A stretch of 9,161 bases of DNA from Oscillospiraceae bacterium. GTDB lineage: Bacteria; Bacillota; Clostridia; Oscillospirales; Ruminococcaceae. A model generated the notes under the pieces. That model worked only from the letters and a program-made list of their open reading frames with translations. It had not been told where the DNA came from and did no database searches. A program made the position numbers and the translations under genes. The DNA is taken from assembly GCA_017394475.1 (NCBI GenBank), contig JAFPYQ010000312.1, positions 1 to 9,161 on the forward strand, given 5' to 3'. Of this stretch, positions 7,297 through 9,161 are shown in pieces (the stretch's first letter is position 1; each line of letters opens with the position of its first letter).

Positions 7297-7355
7297 ATAG
7301 TTATATTTCACAAAAAATACTTATTAAATTTGTGAAATATAACTATATTTTTTTT
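7297..7355 (+). terminator. Perfect 18-bp hairpin with T-tract after the lipoprotein gene
   Basis: The arm ATAGTTATATTTCACAAA (7297-7314) is exactly complementary to 7329-7346, with a 14-nt loop. After one A come eight T's (7348-7355), which fits a factor-independent terminator reading rightward. The stem is unusual in having only three G-C pairs. On the minus strand the hairpin is followed by a weaker T-rich run. Each arm also contains TTCACAA/TTGTGAA, so the same DNA could bind a protein. Confidence 0.6.
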
Positions 7356-7377
7356 GGCAAAATAACACAAATTTAGC

Positions 7378-7406
7378 TTGACAAATTGTAAAATATGTTG
7401 TATCAT
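7378..7406 (+). promoter_or_regulatory. Sigma-A promoter of pfl
   Basis: A perfect -35 TTGACA (7378-7383), 17 bases, then -10 TATCAT (7401-7406). Transcription would start near 7413, giving a leader of about 237 nt. A 6-bp dyad AATATG/CATATT (7392-7397 and 7404-7409) straddles the -10 and could be an operator. Confidence 0.72.
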
Positions 7407-7420
7407 ATTACTAATATATA

Positions 7421-7460
7421 CTTTACAGGTACGGTTTATCGTAGTAAAGCCCCTGTAAGG
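7421..7460 (+). promoter_or_regulatory. Two competing hairpins at the start of the pfl leader
   Basis: CTTTACAGG (7421-7429) can pair with CCTGTAAGG (7452-7460; nine pairs, one G-U). Its first six bases can instead pair perfectly with GTAAAG (7444-7449), enclosing a further TACG/CGTA stem (7430-7433 and 7440-7443) with a six-base loop. The two foldings share the left arm and exclude one another. The longer form is followed by T-rich TGTTTTAT, a weak terminator-like tail. No known riboswitch consensus was recognised. Confidence 0.4.
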
Positions 7461-7486
7461 TGTTTTATCTGTCTGCATGTATAGCG

Positions 7487-7500
7487 TGTAAACGCTTACA
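7487..7500 (+). promoter_or_regulatory. cre operator (CcpA/LacI-family type) in the pfl leader
   Basis: TGTAAACGCTTACA meets every fixed position of the Gram-positive catabolite-responsive element TGWNANCGNTNWCA. It sits about 75 bases downstream of the predicted transcription start. CcpA sites inside a transcribed region usually act as roadblocks when sugar is plentiful. A role in catabolite control of pyruvate formate-lyase is known from other Firmicutes, so the location makes sense. Confidence 0.65.
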
Positions 7501-7575
7501 AGGACGGGGCTGCGGAAGGCATAGATATCAGCCTTATACGCGGAGCATAACACACATTATTCCATCGTATGCAGC

Positions 7576-7618
7576 TTTACAAAAGCGGTGCGATAGGTTT
7601 CGCCGTATTTTACAAAAG
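7576..7618 (+). repeat. 10-bp direct repeat in the pfl leader
   Basis: TTTACAAAAG occurs at 7576-7585 and 7609-7618, 33 bases apart (about three helical turns). The similarity continues loosely into the following G-rich bases (CGGTGCG versus TAGGGCGG). The second copy lies in the loop of a possible stem TTTC-GCC/GGC-GAAA (around 7598-7631) that ends just before the ribosome site. Confidence 0.4.
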
Positions 7619-7634
7619 TAGGGCGGAAAATTCT

Positions 7635-7641
7635 AAGGAGG
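7635..7641 (+). promoter_or_regulatory. Ribosome binding site of pfl
   Basis: AAGGAGG, a near-perfect anti-16S match, lies 8 nt before ATG 7650. It decides between this start and an in-frame ATG at 7569, which has no ribosome site. Confidence 0.9.
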
Positions 7642-7649
7642 AAAATACA

Positions 7650-9161
7650 ATGAAGCAGTTAAGACCCGAATGGGAAGGCTTTGTCGGCGGTCATTGGGTG
7701 GATGAGATCAACGTAAGAGATTTTATCCAGAAGAACTACACCCCCTATGACGGCGATGAGAGCTTCCTTGCCGATGCCACAGACGCGACCAAGAAGCTCT
7801 GGGACGATGTTATGGAGCTTGCTAAGCAGGAGCGTGAGGCAGGCGGAGTTCTCGATATGGACAACAATGTCGTATCTTCACTCACTTCTCATCCGGCAGG
7901 TTATATTGAAAAGGATCTTGAAAAGATCGTAGGCTTGCAGACAGACAAGCCCTTCAAGCGTTCATTCATGCCTTACGGCGGCCTCAGAATGGCTGAGAAC
8001 GCTCTCGAGCAGTACGGTTACACTCCCGATCCCGAGATGCACAGGATATTCACCGAATACAGAAAGACTCATAACGCAGGCGTGTTCGATGTCTACACTC
8101 CTGAGATGAGAGCTGCAAGAACAGCTCACATCCTCACCGGTCTTCCCGATGCATACGGCAGAGGAAGGATCATAGGCGACTACAGAAGAGTTGCTCTTTA
8201 CGGTGTGGACAGGCTTATCGAGGACAAGAAGGAGCAGAAGGCGTTCTATACTATTCCCATGACCGATGATAAGATCAGATGCCGCGAGGAGATCGCTGAG
8301 CAGATCAGAGCTCTTGAAAACCTCAAGAAGATGGCTGAGATCTACGGCTGCGATATCTCCAAGCCCGCTGTAACAGCTAAGGAAGCAGTTCAGGCTGTAT
8401 ACTTCGGATATCTCGGTGCTGTCAAGGATCAGAACGGTGCGGCTATGTCACTCGGCCGTACATCCACATTCCTCGACATCTACTTCGAGAGAGACTTCAA
8501 ACTCGGCAGACTTACCGAAGTTGAAGCACAGGAGATCATCGACCACTTCATCATGAAGCTCCGTCTTGTACGTTTCGCTCGTACTCCCGAGTACAACTCC
8601 CTGTTCTCAGGTGACCCCCAGTGGGTAACAGAGTCCCTGGGCGGTATCGGTATCGACGGCAGATCTCTCGTAACAAAGAACTCCTTCAGATATCTCCATA
8701 CTCTTGAGAACCTCGGCACATCTCCCGAGCCCAACCTGACAGTTCTCTGGTCTCCCAGACTTCCCGAGGGCTGGAAGAGATACTGCGCTAAGATCTCCAT
8801 CAACACATCTTCCATCCAGTATGAGAACGATGAGCTCATGAGAGTAACACACGGCGATGACTATGCTATCGCTTGCTGCGTATCCTCCATGAGAGTCGGC
8901 AAGGAGATGCAGTTCTTCGGCGCAAGAGCTAACCTCGCTAAGTGCCTCCTCTACGCTATAAACGGCGGTATAGATGAGATCTCCGGTGCGCAGGTAGCTC
9001 CTAAGTACAGACCCATCACAGATGATGTTCTCGATTACAATGATGTAATGGAGAAGTATGATGATATGATGAGCTGGCTCGCAGAGCTCTATGTAAATAC
9101 TCTTAATATCATCCACTATATGCATGACAAGTACTGCTATGAGTCGCTCCAGATGGCTCTC
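7650..9161 (+). CDS. pflB: Pyruvate formate-lyase (formate C-acetyltransferase), partial, 3' end outside window
   Basis: The first 504 codons of a glycyl-radical enzyme that converts pyruvate plus CoA to acetyl-CoA plus formate in the anaerobic cytoplasm. The translation follows E. coli PflB closely from the start: [100 protein letters not shown] and [20 protein letters not shown]. The catalytic Cys pair is intact at C409-C410 ([10 protein letters not shown]), matching C418-C419 of E. coli. The family is about 750 residues, so roughly 250 are missing, including the C-terminal glycyl-radical loop and stop. The activating enzyme gene, often next door, would lie beyond the window. The gene is preceded by its own promoter, a long leader and a cre site, pointing to regulated, high-level expression. 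It is typical of a sugar-fermenting formate, acetate and ethanol producer. Confidence 0.97.
   Translation, partial: MKQLRPEWEGFVGGHWVDEINVRDFIQKNYTPYDGDESFLADATDATKKLWDDVMELAKQEREAGGVLDMDNNVVSSLTSHPAGYIEKDLEKIVGLQTDKPFKRSFMPYGGLRMAENALEQYGYTPDPEMHRIFTEYRKTHNAGVFDVYTPEMRAARTAHILTGLPDAYGRGRIIGDYRRVALYGVDRLIEDKKEQKAFYTIPMTDDKIRCREEIAEQIRALENLKKMAEIYGCDISKPAVTAKEAVQAVYFGYLGAVKDQNGAAMSLGRTSTFLDIYFERDFKLGRLTEVEAQEIIDHFIMKLRLVRFARTPEYNSLFSGDPQWVTESLGGIGIDGRSLVTKNSFRYLHTLENLGTSPEPNLTVLWSPRLPEGWKRYCAKISINTSSIQYENDELMRVTHGDDYAIACCVSSMRVGKEMQFFGARANLAKCLLYAINGGIDEISGAQVAPKYRPITDDVLDYNDVMEKYDDMMSWLAELYVNTLNIIHYMHDKYCYESLQMAL

Larger units (their letters stand above)
7225..7649. other. Gene-free regulatory spacer ahead of pfl
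   Basis: This 425-base stretch holds, in order: a 6-bp dyad ACCGCA/TGCGGT (7232-7237 and 7274-7279) with no T-run; an 18-bp inverted repeat with a T-tract; a strong promoter; and a leader of about 240 nt with hairpins, a cre-type operator and a direct repeat. No gene with a usable ribosome site was found in it. Confidence 0.75.

Noticed and set aside
7297..7346. Complete Rex operator TTGTGAA-N4-TTCACAA
   Set aside because: The half-sites are in the opposite order and about 16 bases apart. Neither arm alone completes the palindrome, so only half-site resemblance is claimed.
7477..7491. Possible leader peptide ATG TAT AGC GTG TAA overlapping the cre site
   Set aside because: It is only four codons, lacks a well-placed ribosome site and has no informative codon run such as repeated regulatory codons.
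7569..7649. In-frame ATG 27 codons upstream of pfl with no intervening stop
   Set aside because: There is no ribosome site before 7569, whereas AAGGAGG lies 8 nt before 7650. Family homology begins just after the 7650 start. The open frame upstream appears to be chance.
7413..7649. ZTP riboswitch (the 'pfl' RNA motif), because of the long leader and neighbouring pfl gene
   Set aside because: The conserved GACUGGC-type 5' element and the CCGGGCA-type 3' element were not found. The motif's name reflects association with other folate/purine genes as well, so pfl alone is not evidence.
1..9161. CRISPR arrays, tRNA/rRNA genes, insertion sequences, phage or toxin-antitoxin modules
   Set aside because: No regularly spaced repeats, cloverleaf-like signatures, transposase or phage-like proteins, or terminal inverted repeats with target duplications were seen.

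Overview
The window looks like a chromosomal segment of a Gram-positive anaerobe of the Clostridia, most likely Ruminococcus or a close relative in the Oscillospiraceae. This is inferred from the protein styles (a CheV with an N-terminus of clostridial type, a C39_2-type secreted peptidase, a very long solute-binding lipoprotein, a fermentative pyruvate formate-lyase), from strong AGGAGG-type ribosome sites, from near-consensus promoters with 17-bp spacing, and from AT-rich spacers between moderately GC-rich genes. No tRNA, rRNA, insertion sequence, phage gene or CRISPR array was seen.

Left part (1-4594) is one run of five minus-strand genes. Read in transcription order they are an RlmI-type rRNA methyltransferase (4594-3377), a small single-pass membrane protein (3372-2752), an exported C39-family cysteine peptidase (2752-1559), a CheV-type adaptor/receiver protein (1515-622), and a protein with tandem RNA-polymerase-alpha-CTD-like helix-hairpin-helix domains (566 to beyond position 1). 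The gaps are 4, -1, 43 and 55 bases, no terminator hairpin was seen between them, and a good promoter lies at 4642-4670, so they are probably co-transcribed.

Centre (4595-4881) is a divergent promoter region. It fires left into the methyltransferase cluster and right into a 780-residue lipoprotein (4882-7224). The lipoprotein's second half is an ABC-type extracellular solute-binding protein, and its first half looks like a repeat-built beta domain. No ABC permease or ATPase gene accompanies it here.

Right part (7225-9161) starts with a 425-base spacer. The spacer holds an 18-bp perfect inverted repeat followed by eight T's (probable terminator), a TTGACA-17-TATCAT promoter, and a leader of about 240 nt. 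The leader contains competing hairpins, a full-consensus catabolite-responsive (cre) site and a 10-bp direct repeat. It feeds a canonical AAGGAGG site and the first 504 codons of pyruvate formate-lyase, which runs off the end of the window. The spacer is the most information-rich non-coding stretch. It suggests that fermentative acetyl-CoA/formate production is under carbon-catabolite control, and perhaps leader-RNA or redox control as well. I did not find a clear, wholly new multi-gene system. The best candidates for new biology are the pfl leader, the tandem alpha-CTD protein and the coupled membrane protein/C39 peptidase pair.
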